Source: Halobacillus litoralis
GTDB taxonomy: Bacteria > Bacillota > Bacilli > Bacillales > Halobacillaceae
NCBI RefSeq assembly: GCF_009856415.1
Contig: NZ_WMEZ01000005.1
Location: 1 to 64,000, forward strand
Reading direction: 5' to 3'
Length of the DNA stretch: 64,000 bases
The notes under the pieces were generated by a model. That model ran no database searches and was not told where the DNA came from. It saw only the letters and a program-made list of their open reading frames with translations. This document shows positions 7,724 through 15,888 of this stretch, piece by piece (within the stretch, counting starts at the first letter, position 1; each line of letters opens with the position of its first letter). The translations under genes were made by a program, and so were the position numbers.

Positions 7724-9867
7724 CACGAGTGGTCATCTTAGCCGAAAAACCCTCTCAGGCAAAAGCATATGCAGAGGCTTTTACAATACAGGAAAAAACG
7801 AAAACGTATATTGTTTTAAAACCGGATGATACTTTTCCGAATGGGGCGACGATCACGTGGGGCGTCGGTCACCTGGTGGAATTGAAAGAACCGCATGACT
7901 ATAAGCCGGAGTGGAAACGATGGAAGCTTGATCAGCTGCCGATTGTTCCGGATCGATTTCTTGAAAAAGTTTCGAAAGGAAAGTGGGAGCAGTTTAAAGA
8001 GGTCAAGCGGTTGTTCCAACAAGCAGACGTACTTGTGAATGCGGCTGATGTCGATCGGGAAGGTTCGAATATCTTTTACAGCATTCTCCGTTTAACAGGT
8101 GTGAAGGGGAAACCGGTTCGCCGTTTGTGGATCAATTCTCTTGAGAAGGACGAAGTGCGTAAAGGATTTAACAATCTACGAAACAATGAAAAAGATTTAC
8201 GTATGTTTGATGAAGCGAAAGCCCGTCAGATCAGTGATTGGATGGTAGGGATCAACGCGAGTCGTCTGTTCACGCTGCATTTGCAGAAGAAAGGCTTCGG
8301 AAGCTACTTAACGATCGGTCGTGTGCAATCGCCAACCGTCTACTTGATTTACCAGAGGCATAAGGAGATTGAGAACTTTGTATCCGAGCCTTTTTACCAA
8401 ATCGAGGGTCTTTTTCAATCAGAGACTGGTTCCTATAAGGGTTTAGCTGAAATTAAGGAAAAGGATAAAGCCAAGGTGCAGGCGCTGATGGACAAGCACG
8501 GGCTGAAAGAAAAGGTAGACCACGACGGAACGGTCGAGCGTGTAGACAAGAAGACGAAACACCAAAAATCACCGAAGCTGCATTCATTGTCCACCTTGCA
8601 AAGTGTTGCGAACAGACGCTGGAAGTACACACCGTCGCGGGTACTGAAGACAATGCAGAAACTCTATGAGAAAAAACTGGTCTCCTATCCTAGGACCGAC
8701 TGTAATTACATCACGGAAAGCGAGTTCTCCTACCTAGTGAACAACTTGAAGGCCTACCAGGATACCTTGAACGTTTCTTTCAAGCCACTGTCTTTAAAAC
8801 CGAGAAAGCGGTATGTCGATAGCAAGAAAGTTCAGGAGCACTATGCCATTATCCCGACAAAGACGGTACCGACCGAGAAAAAGCTGAATGGGCTGAGTCA
8901 TGAGGAACGCAACATCTATACCGAGGTCATGGCAACAACGCTTGCGATGTTCCATAGTGATTACGTCTATGAAGAGACGGCGATTTTCACACATGTTCAT
9001 GACCTGCCTTTCAAATCGACAGGACGGCGTGATGTGCATCAAGGATGGAAAGAACTTTTTCCTAAGCCATCGAAAGCGAAACAGGAAAAAGACGCGCTTC
9101 TTCCGAATGTCCAAAAAGGGGAAGAGGTGGGCGCACGTCTTCACATAAAGGAAAGCATGACACAGCCGCCAAAACCCTACACCGAAGGCCAGCTCATTAA
9201 CATGATGAAAACATGTGGAAAGCTCATGGATGATGAGGAAGACGTGGAAATTTTGAAAGAAGTCGAAGGCCTCGGGACGGAAGCGACCCGCTCAAGCATC
9301 ATTGAAACGATCAAGGCGCAAAAATACATTGAAGTGAAAAAGAACAATGTCTACGTCACAGCTAAGGGCATCACGCTTTGTGAAGCCATTGAAGGAACGC
9401 TGTTATCGAGCCCTTCCATGACGGCCAAGTGGGAATCGTATTTGAAGAAGATCGGAAGTGGCGAAGGATCGAAACAGATGTTCATCAAGCAGACGAGCCA
9501 GTTTATTGAAAAGCTGATCCAGGAGACTCCTAATTCGATTCAACAGGTTCAAATCCGAAATACTGGTGAAAAGAAAAAGTGGAATCAACCGATTGCCAAA
9601 TGCCCGGCATGTCAGACGGGGTCCATTATGGACCGTTACAAGTTTTACGCGTGTTCTGAGTACAAAAAAGGGTGCAAGGTAAGTTTTCCGAAAAGGTTGG
9701 CAGGGAAGTCGCTGAGTGCAAATATGATTAAAACGCTTTGCGAGAAGAAGCGGACGAAGGTTTTGAAAGGATTTAAGGGAAAGAAAACGTTTAGTACGGC
9801 TTTAACTTTGGATGAAGATTTCAAAATCAAATTCGATTTTAAAAAGAAAGCGGAAGAAAAAAAGTAG
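7720..9867 (+). CDS. topB: DNA topoisomerase III
   Basis: A type IA topoisomerase that cuts one strand, passes another and reseals, chiefly decatenating replication and recombination intermediates. It is 715 residues, the usual size for Bacillus TopB. The TOPRIM domain carries the acidic triad region ADVDREGSN (108-116) and an N-terminal Glu in LAEKPSQ. The active-site tyrosine is Tyr323 in VSYPRTDCNY. The C-terminus has one four-cysteine zinc-ribbon-like element (CPAC...CSEYKKGC, about 628-651) and a lysine-rich tail for DNA binding. GAAGGGAG and GGGAG precede the ATG. It is followed by its own terminator and stands alone apart from a possible overlapping upstream peptide. Confidence 0.95.
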   Translation: MTRVVILAEKPSQAKAYAEAFTIQEKTKTYIVLKPDDTFPNGATITWGVGHLVELKEPHDYKPEWKRWKLDQLPIVPDRFLEKVSKGKWEQFKEVKRLFQQADVLVNAADVDREGSNIFYSILRLTGVKGKPVRRLWINSLEKDEVRKGFNNLRNNEKDLRMFDEAKARQISDWMVGINASRLFTLHLQKKGFGSYLTIGRVQSPTVYLIYQRHKEIENFVSEPFYQIEGLFQSETGSYKGLAEIKEKDKAKVQALMDKHGLKEKVDHDGTVERVDKKTKHQKSPKLHSLSTLQSVANRRWKYTPSRVLKTMQKLYEKKLVSYPRTDCNYITESEFSYLVNNLKAYQDTLNVSFKPLSLKPRKRYVDSKKVQEHYAIIPTKTVPTEKKLNGLSHEERNIYTEVMATTLAMFHSDYVYEETAIFTHVHDLPFKSTGRRDVHQGWKELFPKPSKAKQEKDALLPNVQKGEEVGARLHIKESMTQPPKPYTEGQLINMMKTCGKLMDDEEDVEILKEVEGLGTEATRSSIIETIKAQKYIEVKKNNVYVTAKGITLCEAIEGTLLSSPSMTAKWESYLKKIGSGEGSKQMFIKQTSQFIEKLIQETPNSIQQVQIRNTGEKKKWNQPIAKCPACQTGSIMDRYKFYACSEYKKGCKVSFPKRLAGKSLSANMIKTLCEKKRTKVLKGFKGKKTFSTALTLDEDFKIKFDFKKKAEEKK

Positions 9868-9875
9868 ATATATGA

Positions 9876-9936
9876 TTCCTGCTTGCCTCTCTTGGTGTGA
9901 ACCCATTATCAGCACAAGGAGGCAGGCTTTTTTTGT
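9876..9936 (+). terminator. Terminator after topB
   Basis: GCCTCTCTTG pairs with CAAGGAGGC around a long loop, with outer CCTGC/GCAGG pairing possible, then TTTTTTT. Confidence 0.7.
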
Positions 9937-10049
9937 GGAGTGATGTAGGATATCCATTTAATTTTACCTTCATCTCAAAGGGAAAGGCAGGGAGTGCAAG
10001 AGTTTACCAAAAGAAATGATGTCATTCAGCACAAAAGAATACATTAAGG

Positions 10050-10077
10050 ACACTCTTTTCCTTCCATACATAGGATA
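10050..10077 (+). promoter_or_regulatory. Sigma-K-like promoter of the cupin gene
   Basis: AC at 10050-10051, a 17-base gap, then CATAGGATA at 10069-10077 fit the remembered sigma-K pattern (AC, 16-17 bases, CATAnnnTA). This implies late mother-cell expression during sporulation. It is a pattern match only. Confidence 0.5.
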
Positions 10078-10106
10078 AATCAACAAATGGGAAAGGATTT
10101 GAGAAA

Positions 10107-10895
10107 ATGTATGTTGGACCCTATACCTATCCATATTATGTGAACCATCCGGTGTATGGCTATAGAAATCCTACAGGATATTGGTCTGTTCCTAACCAAA
10201 CCTATGGATTTTATAATGATCACAGGGTGACGGTAAAAGATTACGGATCCAATCCATTCGTCATAAATATCAATAAAGCGACAAAGCAGAATCAAAACTA
10301 TCGCACTGCACTGTGGACGGGATCAAACTTACAAGTAACCTTAATGAGTATTCCTCCCGGGGGAGATATTGGGTTAGAAGTGCATCCAAATGTCGATCAG
10401 TTCCTCCGTATTGAACAGGGGCAGGGGGTTGTTCAAATGGGCAAGAGTCAAAACAATTTAAGTTTCCAAAGAAACGTCTATGACGATGACGCCATCATGA
10501 TCCCTGCTGGAACATGGCACAATGTAACCAATACTGGGAATATGCCACTAAAACTTTACTCGATCTACGCCCCACCTAATCATCCATTTGGGACGGTTCA
10601 CGCGACCAAAGCAGATGCCATGGCGGCGGAAGAAGGCAACGGTCAAGGGGATGGAGATACCCTTGTTTATGGTAAGACTCCAGATGAATGGGTGAAGTAC
10701 ACAGAATACCTAGTGAATGAAGGATTGGAAGATGTGAAGAGAGGAATCAATGCAACACACATCCTTCAAGAATTCATCTTAATGGGATTGCTGGTCGGGA
10801 AGGGATATACTCCTGAAAAAGCCTATGAAACAGTAGAGGAATGGGAAAGGACAGGAAAATCCAAACTTCTTCAACAAAGTAAAAACATGCAGTAG
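10107..10895 (+). CDS. Cupin-domain protein, probable sporulation/coat protein
   Basis: A 262-residue protein in three parts. Residues 1-50 are rich in Tyr, Pro and Asn (MYVGPYTYPYYVNHPVYGYR), like some spore coat proteins. Residues about 60-160 are a cupin beta-barrel with a metal-site-like pattern: EVHPNVDQFLRIEQG, then PAGTWHNVTN. The C-terminal 90 residues are helical and acidic, with TPDEWVKYTEYLVNEGLEDVKRG. Cupins bind metals, sugars or small acids; no catalytic role can be assigned. The upstream CATAGGATA sequence suggests sigma-K transcription. The ATG at 10107 has a modest AAAGG about 11 bases upstream. Monocistronic. Confidence 0.75.
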   Translation: MYVGPYTYPYYVNHPVYGYRNPTGYWSVPNQTYGFYNDHRVTVKDYGSNPFVININKATKQNQNYRTALWTGSNLQVTLMSIPPGGDIGLEVHPNVDQFLRIEQGQGVVQMGKSQNNLSFQRNVYDDDAIMIPAGTWHNVTNTGNMPLKLYSIYAPPNHPFGTVHATKADAMAAEEGNGQGDGDTLVYGKTPDEWVKYTEYLVNEGLEDVKRGINATHILQEFILMGLLVGKGYTPEKAYETVEEWERTGKSKLLQQSKNMQ

Positions 10896-10983
10896 ACGAA
10901 AGGATGCCTTTCGTGGTTGCAAAAAGCAGCTTTCCCTAGTAACAAAAGGAACTCCTTTCTTCCGGTTAATCTCGGATAGGTGA

Positions 10984-11032
10984 AAACCCTAGATCCTTAC
11001 GATTTGAAAACGTGAGGATCTAGGGTTTTTTA
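10984..11032 (+). terminator. Strong terminator after the cupin gene
   Basis: AACCCTAGATCCTtACG pairs with CGTgAGGATCTAGGGTT over a 9-base loop, followed by TTTTTT. Confidence 0.85.
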
Positions 11033-11188
11033 TAGAATCAAAAATATTAGGGGGTTGGACCAACAAAAATAGTAAACTTTTTATCATTTGTGAACAATTT
11101 TGTAATTTTTATAAAAACTCAGGAATAAATCATAAAAAGGTGGTAAGATATTTTTCATATCCTATTCCTTCTAGGATACACGTTTATT

Positions 11189-11202
11189 TGAAAGCGTTTT
11201 AT
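11189..11202 (+). promoter_or_regulatory. cre-like site upstream of the prolyl hydroxylase
   Basis: TGAAAGCGTTTTAT matches the first twelve positions of the CcpA consensus TGNAARCGNWWWCA but lacks the final CA. It lies 27 bases before the TTG start, so bound CcpA would repress. Inferred from pattern. Confidence 0.35.
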
Positions 11203-11228
11203 CAAATTATGAAGAGGTTGATGAAAAG

Positions 11229-11864
11229 TTGACATTAACAGTGAAAGAAGCTTCCATTTTTGACCACAAGGGCAACAGGATTATGACCGAAGACCGTGAA
11301 ATTTCGATCATTGCCAAAACGGAAGACCCTAAGATTGCTATAGTGGGAAATGTCGTCAGTGATGCTGAATGTGATGAGTTGATCCGTCTTTCTCAAGATC
11401 GGATGAACCGGTCGAAGATTGGTTCGCGACATGAAGTGAGTGACATCCGGACAAGCAGCAGTACATTCTTGCCTGAGGATGATATCACTACCCGGATTGA
11501 AAGGCGATTGGCGCAAATCATGAATGTACCTGTTGAACATGGAGAAGGACTTCACATTTTGAATTATAAACAAGGCCAAGAATATAAAGCGCATTATGAC
11601 TACTTCAAATCAAAGGTCCAGGCAAAGAACAATCCGAGAATCAGTACGCTTGTTCTTTATTTGAATGATGTTGAAGAGGGTGGGGAAACGTACTTTCCAC
11701 ACATGAACTTATCCGTGTCTCCTCAAAAAGGCATGGGCGTCTATTTCGAATATTTTTATTCCGACCCTGTGATCAATGAACGGACTTTGCATGGCGGATC
11801 TCCAGTTACCATCGGAGAAAAGTGGGCAGCGACGATGTGGGTGCGGAGAAAACAATATAGATAA
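11229..11864 (+). CDS. Prolyl 4-hydroxylase, 2-oxoglutarate/Fe(II) dioxygenase
   Basis: A 211-residue single-domain enzyme very like the Bacillus anthracis collagen-type prolyl 4-hydroxylase. It couples 2-oxoglutarate decarboxylation to hydroxylation of proline in a peptide. The iron triad is visible as His122-x-Asp124 (AHYDYF) and His188 (TLHGG). Lys198 (GEKWAATMWVR) should bind the 2-oxoglutarate carboxylate. The target protein here is unknown; the collagen-like spore proteins of relatives are not in this window. The start is taken as TTG 11229 because the homologue also has the FDHKGN...TEDREI segment, with AAGAGG about 13 bases upstream. ATG at 11283 is the alternative but would remove this conserved part. 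Confidence 0.88.
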   Translation: MTLTVKEASIFDHKGNRIMTEDREISIIAKTEDPKIAIVGNVVSDAECDELIRLSQDRMNRSKIGSRHEVSDIRTSSSTFLPEDDITTRIERRLAQIMNVPVEHGEGLHILNYKQGQEYKAHYDYFKSKVQAKNNPRISTLVLYLNDVEEGGETYFPHMNLSVSPQKGMGVYFEYFYSDPVINERTLHGGSPVTIGEKWAATMWVRRKQYR

Positions 11865-11908
11865 AAAGATAGCAACGTAGAGGAATGACAATCATTAACA
11901 TAATGAAA

Positions 11909-11950
11909 CACCCAGTAGTGCCTTAAGTGTGGCACTACTGGGTGTTTTTC
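11909..11950. terminator. Bidirectional terminator
   Basis: CACCCAGTAGTGCC pairs perfectly with GGCACTACTGGGTG over 8 bases, then TTTTTC. It separates the hydroxylase gene (+) and the convergent small gene (-). Confidence 0.85.
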
Positions 11951-11984
11951 TTATGACAGAAAGGAGAAGCCGTTTGAAACACGA

Positions 11985-12107
11985 TTACTTCATTCTTGTG
12001 TTTTCTACTATCTTATTTGCGCGTTTAAATTCTTTCTGGAATCTTACTTCTTGTGTTTTCGTTAATGTACTTCTTTTTTCTTTGGAAACTTGGGCCTTCG
12101 ATTTCAT
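11985..12107 (-). CDS. YfhE-like small protein
   Basis: A 40-residue, highly basic protein with an excellent ribosome site, AAAGGAGG, 8 bases before the ATG. The core TLTKTQEVRFQKEFKRANK resembles the short YfhE family of Bacillaceae, which shares a STQEVLYxxEFKxADR-type block. The function of that family is unknown. The stop falls just before the shared hairpin with the upstream hydroxylase gene, so transcription termination is provided. The family match is from memory; codon structure, ribosome site and terminator all fit a real gene. Confidence 0.65.
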   Translation of the reverse strand: MKSKAQVSKEKRSTLTKTQEVRFQKEFKRANKIVENTRMK

Positions 12108-12237
12108 TCCTGATCCCTCCTTTGCCTGTCATTAGTTTCATTATGAACGGTTTAGGATAAGGTTATTCTATAGCTGCATGGGTAGAAATTCTCTAAGTTC
12201 AGTACATTATTGCTTCCCTGTTCAAGGAGGTACACTT

Positions 12238-12286
12238 GTGGCAGTCATTGGAAGGGTATAGAATATACAGTGTTGATTCGTAGGAA
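12238..12286 (+). other. Mini reading frames with a strong ribosome site before the pfk paralogue
   Basis: A perfect AAGGAGG (12224-12230) is followed by TTGTGG. The TTG at 12236 opens 15 codons (MWQSLEGYRIYSVDS) and the GTG at 12238 opens 7 (MAVIGRV). Either could be a leader peptide for the phosphofructokinase-like gene or a remnant of a lost gene. No other support. Confidence 0.25.
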
Positions 12287-12294
12287 AGTGAGTG

Positions 12295-13263
12295 ATGACG
12301 ATGGATAGAATTGGTGTGTTAACGAGTGGAGCGGATGCTCCCGGAATGAACGCAGCCATACGGTCAGTCGTAAGGTCTGGAATCTATTACGGCGTTGAAA
12401 TGGTTGGAATTAAGTATGGTTTTCAAGGCCTGTTGAATGAAACGGTGGAGAAAATGGATGCATCATCCGTAGGCTCGATTATTCAACGCGGAGGGACGGT
12501 CCTGCAATCCTACACATGTGATGAAATTCACACGGATGATGGTCAGAAGAAAGCCATTGAAAACCTACATAAACAAGGAATCGATTCCTTAGTTGTGATT
12601 GGTGGAAAAGAAGACTTAGCAATCGCTGCTTCGTTACAAAAAAAGAGTTTTCCATGTATCGGCATTCCGGCCACGATAGATAACGATATCCCGGGCGTAG
12701 CTGAGGCCATTGGCTTTGATACAGGGTTGAATACAATCATTGATTATATTGATCGCATTCGTGATACAGCATCTTCTCATGAAAAATCTTCGATTATTGA
12801 AGTGATGGGAAGAGATACAGGGAACCTGGCGTTGTGGTCAGGGCTCGCCGGTGGCGCAGAGAATATTTTGATCCCTGAGAAGAAAGAAGACATGAACACT
12901 ATTATAGAACAAATTAAAAGTGGACCTTCCAGGGACAAAAGGTACAGTATCATTATTGTAGCCGAAGGTAGTGGTGTAAGTGGAATCGATCTCAACGCCA
13001 AATTGAAAGAAGAAGCAGGGATTGAATCGCGTGTCACCGTTTTAGGTCATACGCAGCGCGGGGGAGCTCCGACGGCGAGAGATCGTGTGCTGGCCAGTCG
13101 GTTAGGCGCTTACGCTGTTGACCTTCTACTGGCAGAGGAATCAGGAACAGTCGTCGGTTTGAAAAATAATATCCTTGAGAGCTATTCATTTGATGATGTC
13201 TTTTCACAAATGTCCCAAATTGATGAAGGTATGTATGAATTGTTAGGGAGAATGTCGATCTAA
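12295..13263 (+). CDS. Phosphofructokinase-like protein with degenerate ATP site
   Basis: A 322-residue full-length PfkA-family protein (normal about 319). Counting from the MDRIGV methionine, the fructose-6-phosphate and catalytic side is kept: TIDNDIPG with the catalytic Asp, MGR, VAEG, and VTVLGHTQRGG. The ATP side is not. TSGGDSPG is TSGADAPG, the usual RC pair near residue 72 is TC, and the Mg/ATP loop GGDGSYQG is GGKEDLAI, so the Mg-binding Asp has become Lys. It therefore probably cannot use ATP in the normal way and may be a sugar-phosphate sensor or regulatory subunit. AGGAAAG lies 6 bases before ATG 12295; ATG 12301 is the alternative. Own terminator, no pyk partner. Confidence 0.85.
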   Translation: MTMDRIGVLTSGADAPGMNAAIRSVVRSGIYYGVEMVGIKYGFQGLLNETVEKMDASSVGSIIQRGGTVLQSYTCDEIHTDDGQKKAIENLHKQGIDSLVVIGGKEDLAIAASLQKKSFPCIGIPATIDNDIPGVAEAIGFDTGLNTIIDYIDRIRDTASSHEKSSIIEVMGRDTGNLALWSGLAGGAENILIPEKKEDMNTIIEQIKSGPSRDKRYSIIIVAEGSGVSGIDLNAKLKEEAGIESRVTVLGHTQRGGAPTARDRVLASRLGAYAVDLLLAEESGTVVGLKNNILESYSFDDVFSQMSQIDEGMYELLGRMSI

Positions 13264-13267
13264 ATGA

Positions 13268-13308
13268 GAAGGAAGGCCAGCGCCACAGACGTTGGTCCTT
13301 CTTTTTTT
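13268..13308 (+). terminator. Terminator after the pfk paralogue
   Basis: AAGGAAGGCCA pairs with TTGGTCCTTCTT (with wobble) over about 10 bases, then a run of seven T. Confidence 0.75.
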
Positions 13309-13383
13309 ATGAAGATGTCAGGTATTTCTTATTCCATTGAAACGTTTTCCTCCATTTGCACGTAATCAAACAGAGGTGAGAAC

Positions 13384-13695
13384 GTGAAAATACTCAAGAT
13401 CATAGCTACCTATATCTCGGTACTTATTGAAAGTATTCTATTATTCATTTTAAATTTTGTCGTCGGTTTTTTTGATATCATTTTGTCTTCTTCCTTGTTT
13501 GTGGTCCCTATCTTGTTTTTCGTATTCAAAGGAACGTTTGGACTGGAATATTGGCAGTTAATCGCATTTTTAGCGGTATGGATTCTCCTGCGTTTGCTGC
13601 GACACACCGTACAGAAGTGGTTCGGAGACAAACTGGATACCTACAGCGAAAATGTCATACGTTACGCTAAAGCAAAGGACGAGTATGATGGGTGA
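13384..13695 (+). CDS. Small membrane protein of unknown function
   Basis: A 103-residue protein with two or three hydrophobic helices (about 7-32, 37-50 and 55-70) and a charged C-terminal tail (about 75-103). The segment RLLRHTVQKWFGDKLDTYSENVIRYAKAKDEYDG is probably cytoplasmic. I do not recognise the family. GTG is the start, with AGAGGTGAG 4-6 bases upstream. It lies alone between two terminators. Confidence 0.6.
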   Translation: MKILKIIATYISVLIESILLFILNFVVGFFDIILSSSLFVVPILFFVFKGTFGLEYWQLIAFLAVWILLRLLRHTVQKWFGDKLDTYSENVIRYAKAKDEYDG

Positions 13696-13750
13696 ATAAG
13701 GGTTATATGTATGGTCGCCTTATTATTGTCATTAAATGACGGCTTAAACA

Positions 13751-13793
13751 GAAGAAGCCTCACCCAAGGTAAACTGGAATGAGGCTTCTTTCC
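13751..13793. terminator. Bidirectional terminator
   Basis: GAAGCCTCA pairs with TGAGGCTTC over 17 bases, with TTTCC on the plus side. It lies between the small membrane protein and the convergent BCCT gene. Confidence 0.7.
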
Positions 13794-13862
13794 TTTGCTT
13801 CTATATGGTTATAAGGGGATTAGGATAGCTGTAGTCCACGTTCAACAGGAATGGTGGAAAAC

Positions 13863-15377
13863 TTAGCTAACCTTTGTCTGTTTCTTCTTTCGCTTTTCGG
13901 ACCATATTTCTGCATTGGCCGTTTTATAAAACGAGAATCCCATCAATAGAACGATGACTGAAAACGGTAAGGCGGCGATAATTAAGACGTTTTGTAACCC
14001 TTGGGTACCACCGAAATACACAATGATGGCAGCTGTTGCAGATAAGCATAAGCCCCAGAGGATTTTCACTGAACCTGTTGGATTGAGCGAACCATCCGTT
14101 GATAACATACCTAAAACAAAAGTAGCTGAATCTGCTGACGTAATAAAGAAAATGGCAATGACGAAAAGCGTGATAAAAGACATTAATGTGCCGAGAGGGT
14201 ATTGTTCCAACATGGCAAAAGTGGCGGTTTCCATCGGGTAATCCGATATGGTAGCAAGCCCTTGCTGCTCAAGGTCCAAGGCTGAGACGCCGAATACGGC
14301 AAAGAAGATAAAACAGATGATGGAAGGGACAAACAAGACCCCAAGCATAAACTCCTTTATCGTTCGTCCTCTTGAAATTCTGGCTATAAAAATCCCTACG
14401 AAAGGTGACCAAGAGATCCACCATGCCCAGTAGAATATTGTCCAGCTATTGATCCACGTCCGGGCGTCCTGATTATTAGGGGCAAGACGAAAACTCATAT
14501 TAAAAAAGTTTTGAATGTACCCCCCTATGGAATCAGTGAACATATTTAAAATATACAGGGTTGGACCTACGATTAAAAGAAGAATCATAAGCAGAAAACC
14601 AAGCACTAAATTGATATTACTTAAGTATTTAATCCCTTTACTTACCCCTGACCAGGCTGAAAAGATAAATAGAACCGTAGAAACGATCAGAATGGTTAAT
14701 TGAACGCCATAATTGCTCGGGGTGTTAAACAGAAAGGCAAGTCCTTCATTGATTTGGGCAGAACCGAAACCGAGGGTTGCAGCGACACCAACCACGGTAG
14801 CAACGACAGCAAGCGTATCAATGATCCTTCCCGGTATCCCCTCCATGCGTTCTTTTCCGAATAACGGGATGAGGGTTGCGCTGATTAACCCGGCGTATCC
14901 TTTATGAAATTTGAAATAGGCAAGGACTAAGGCAACCAGAGCATAGACCGCCCAAGCATGAATCCCCCAGTGGAAGAAGGAGAACCGAAGCGACTCTTTA
15001 ATAGCTTGAGCACTGCCTTCCTCTGCGTTTGGACTGCTTTTGAAAGCATGAGATATAGGTTCAGCTGTTGTCCAAAACACTAATCCCATACCCATTCCAG
15101 CGCTGAATAGCATGGCAAACCATGAAGTAAGGCTGAATTCAGGTTTCTCATCATCTTTGCCCAATTTGATTTTATTGAATCGTGAAAAAATCAAATAGAT
15201 ACAAAACGCCAGCATAACCATGATAATCAATAAGTAATACCAGCCAAATCGGCTGGATATGAAACCGGTGGCAGATGAGGTTACTGTTTTTAAATGATTA
15301 GGACCTAAGACGCCCCAGAGGACAAAAATCCCACAAATGCCGAGACCATACCAAAACACCCATGAAACATTCTTCAT
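13863..15377 (-). CDS. BCCT-family glycine betaine/choline-type transporter
   Basis: A 504-residue Na+-coupled uptake carrier for trimethylammonium osmolytes such as glycine betaine, with 12 membrane segments. Hallmarks are intact: the glycine-rich Na/substrate motif SAGMGMGLVFWTTAEP (about 93-108), the aromatic box WTIFYWAWWISWSPFVG (about 314-330) and IARISRGRTI. It is closest to OpuD-type carriers. The last residues are basic and could act as an osmosensing tail. RBS GGAG precedes the ATG. It fits the osmotic needs of a halophile. A second, divergent BCCT lies at 60607. Its promoter region is the 510-base intergenic stretch that contains large hairpins. Confidence 0.92.
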   Translation of the reverse strand: MKNVSWVFWYGLGICGIFVLWGVLGPNHLKTVTSSATGFISSRFGWYYLLIIMVMLAFCIYLIFSRFNKIKLGKDDEKPEFSLTSWFAMLFSAGMGMGLVFWTTAEPISHAFKSSPNAEEGSAQAIKESLRFSFFHWGIHAWAVYALVALVLAYFKFHKGYAGLISATLIPLFGKERMEGIPGRIIDTLAVVATVVGVAATLGFGSAQINEGLAFLFNTPSNYGVQLTILIVSTVLFIFSAWSGVSKGIKYLSNINLVLGFLLMILLLIVGPTLYILNMFTDSIGGYIQNFFNMSFRLAPNNQDARTWINSWTIFYWAWWISWSPFVGIFIARISRGRTIKEFMLGVLFVPSIICFIFFAVFGVSALDLEQQGLATISDYPMETATFAMLEQYPLGTLMSFITLFVIAIFFITSADSATFVLGMLSTDGSLNPTGSVKILWGLCLSATAAIIVYFGGTQGLQNVLIIAALPFSVIVLLMGFSFYKTANAEIWSEKRKKKQTKVS

Positions 15378-15468
15378 TCCTTTTCTCTCCTTATGTAAGG
15401 TTTCCGGAGGGTGTCCGACAACACTTCCATAGGCTTACTGCAAATGGGTTCCTTTCCAAAACCATGGG

Positions 15469-15543
15469 CTTACATTCCTTCTTCACACTTTATTAGGAGG
15501 GCCATAAAGTACAAAGTAACTGGAGCTGAGTGTGGAATGTAAG
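15469..15543. repeat. Inverted repeat / stem-loop A
   Basis: CTTACATTCC (15469-15478) and CACACT (15484-15489) together pair with AGTGTGGAATGTAAG (15529-15543), leaving a 5-base bulge and a 39-base loop. There is no T run, so it is not an ordinary terminator. Confidence 0.6.
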
Positions 15544-15611
15544 AGCGATTATGTAGAAAAACGGAAACGGATTTTCAGTGAGCTATACGAATAAGCGATT
15601 CGTGTTTTTAT

Positions 15612-15664
15612 ACTTTCCTGAACATGAATAAAAGTTTGTACTGGGCACAACTTTCAGGAAGGGC
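15612..15664. repeat. Inverted repeat / stem-loop B
   Basis: CTTTCCTGAA pairs with TTCAGGAAGG, and inside it AAAGTTTGT pairs with ACAACTTT (one bulged base), around ACTGGGC. The stem is about 17 base pairs in total with an 8-base bulge. Confidence 0.55.
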
Positions 15665-15760
15665 GCACATTTGGTGGCACCTATGTAACGAATGGAATAA
15701 ATGTTTGACGACGGACTTTCCTCAACGATTTCCCATTCCCTATACCAATAATCACAAAAC

Positions 15761-15788
15761 CTGACCGGGGACTAGGCTTTGGTATAAT
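15761..15788 (+). promoter_or_regulatory. Sigma-A-like promoter of alaX
   Basis: CTGACC, a 16-base spacer and a perfect TATAAT, about 100 bases before the AlaX start. Confidence 0.5.
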
Positions 15789-15888
15789 GACATGAGAGGA
15801 ATAGGTACGAATTCGTAGATGAAAAAGGAGCGCTCCACTTAATGAAAAATGTTACGATACCTTTAGGAATTTAGAGGAGGAACGGATA

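Larger units (their letters stand above)
10896..11228. other. Intergenic region with terminator and cre-like site
   Basis: This holds the cupin terminator (10984-11032) and, near its end, TGAAAGCGTTTTAT (11189-11202), a CcpA cre-like sequence just upstream of the prolyl 4-hydroxylase gene. The AT-rich stretch between shows no gene. Confidence 0.5.
15378..15888. other. Long intergenic region with two large stem-loops
   Basis: There is no gene here. Two long inverted repeats occupy the middle (15469-15543 and 15612-15664), and a sigma-A-like promoter for alaX lies at 15761-15788. The region serves the divergent BCCT and AlaX genes. Confidence 0.6.

Noticed and set aside
11929-12135. 68-codon plus-strand frame after the prolyl hydroxylase
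   Set aside because: It overlaps the terminator hairpin and has no ribosome site; the opposite strand carries a better small gene at 11985-12107.
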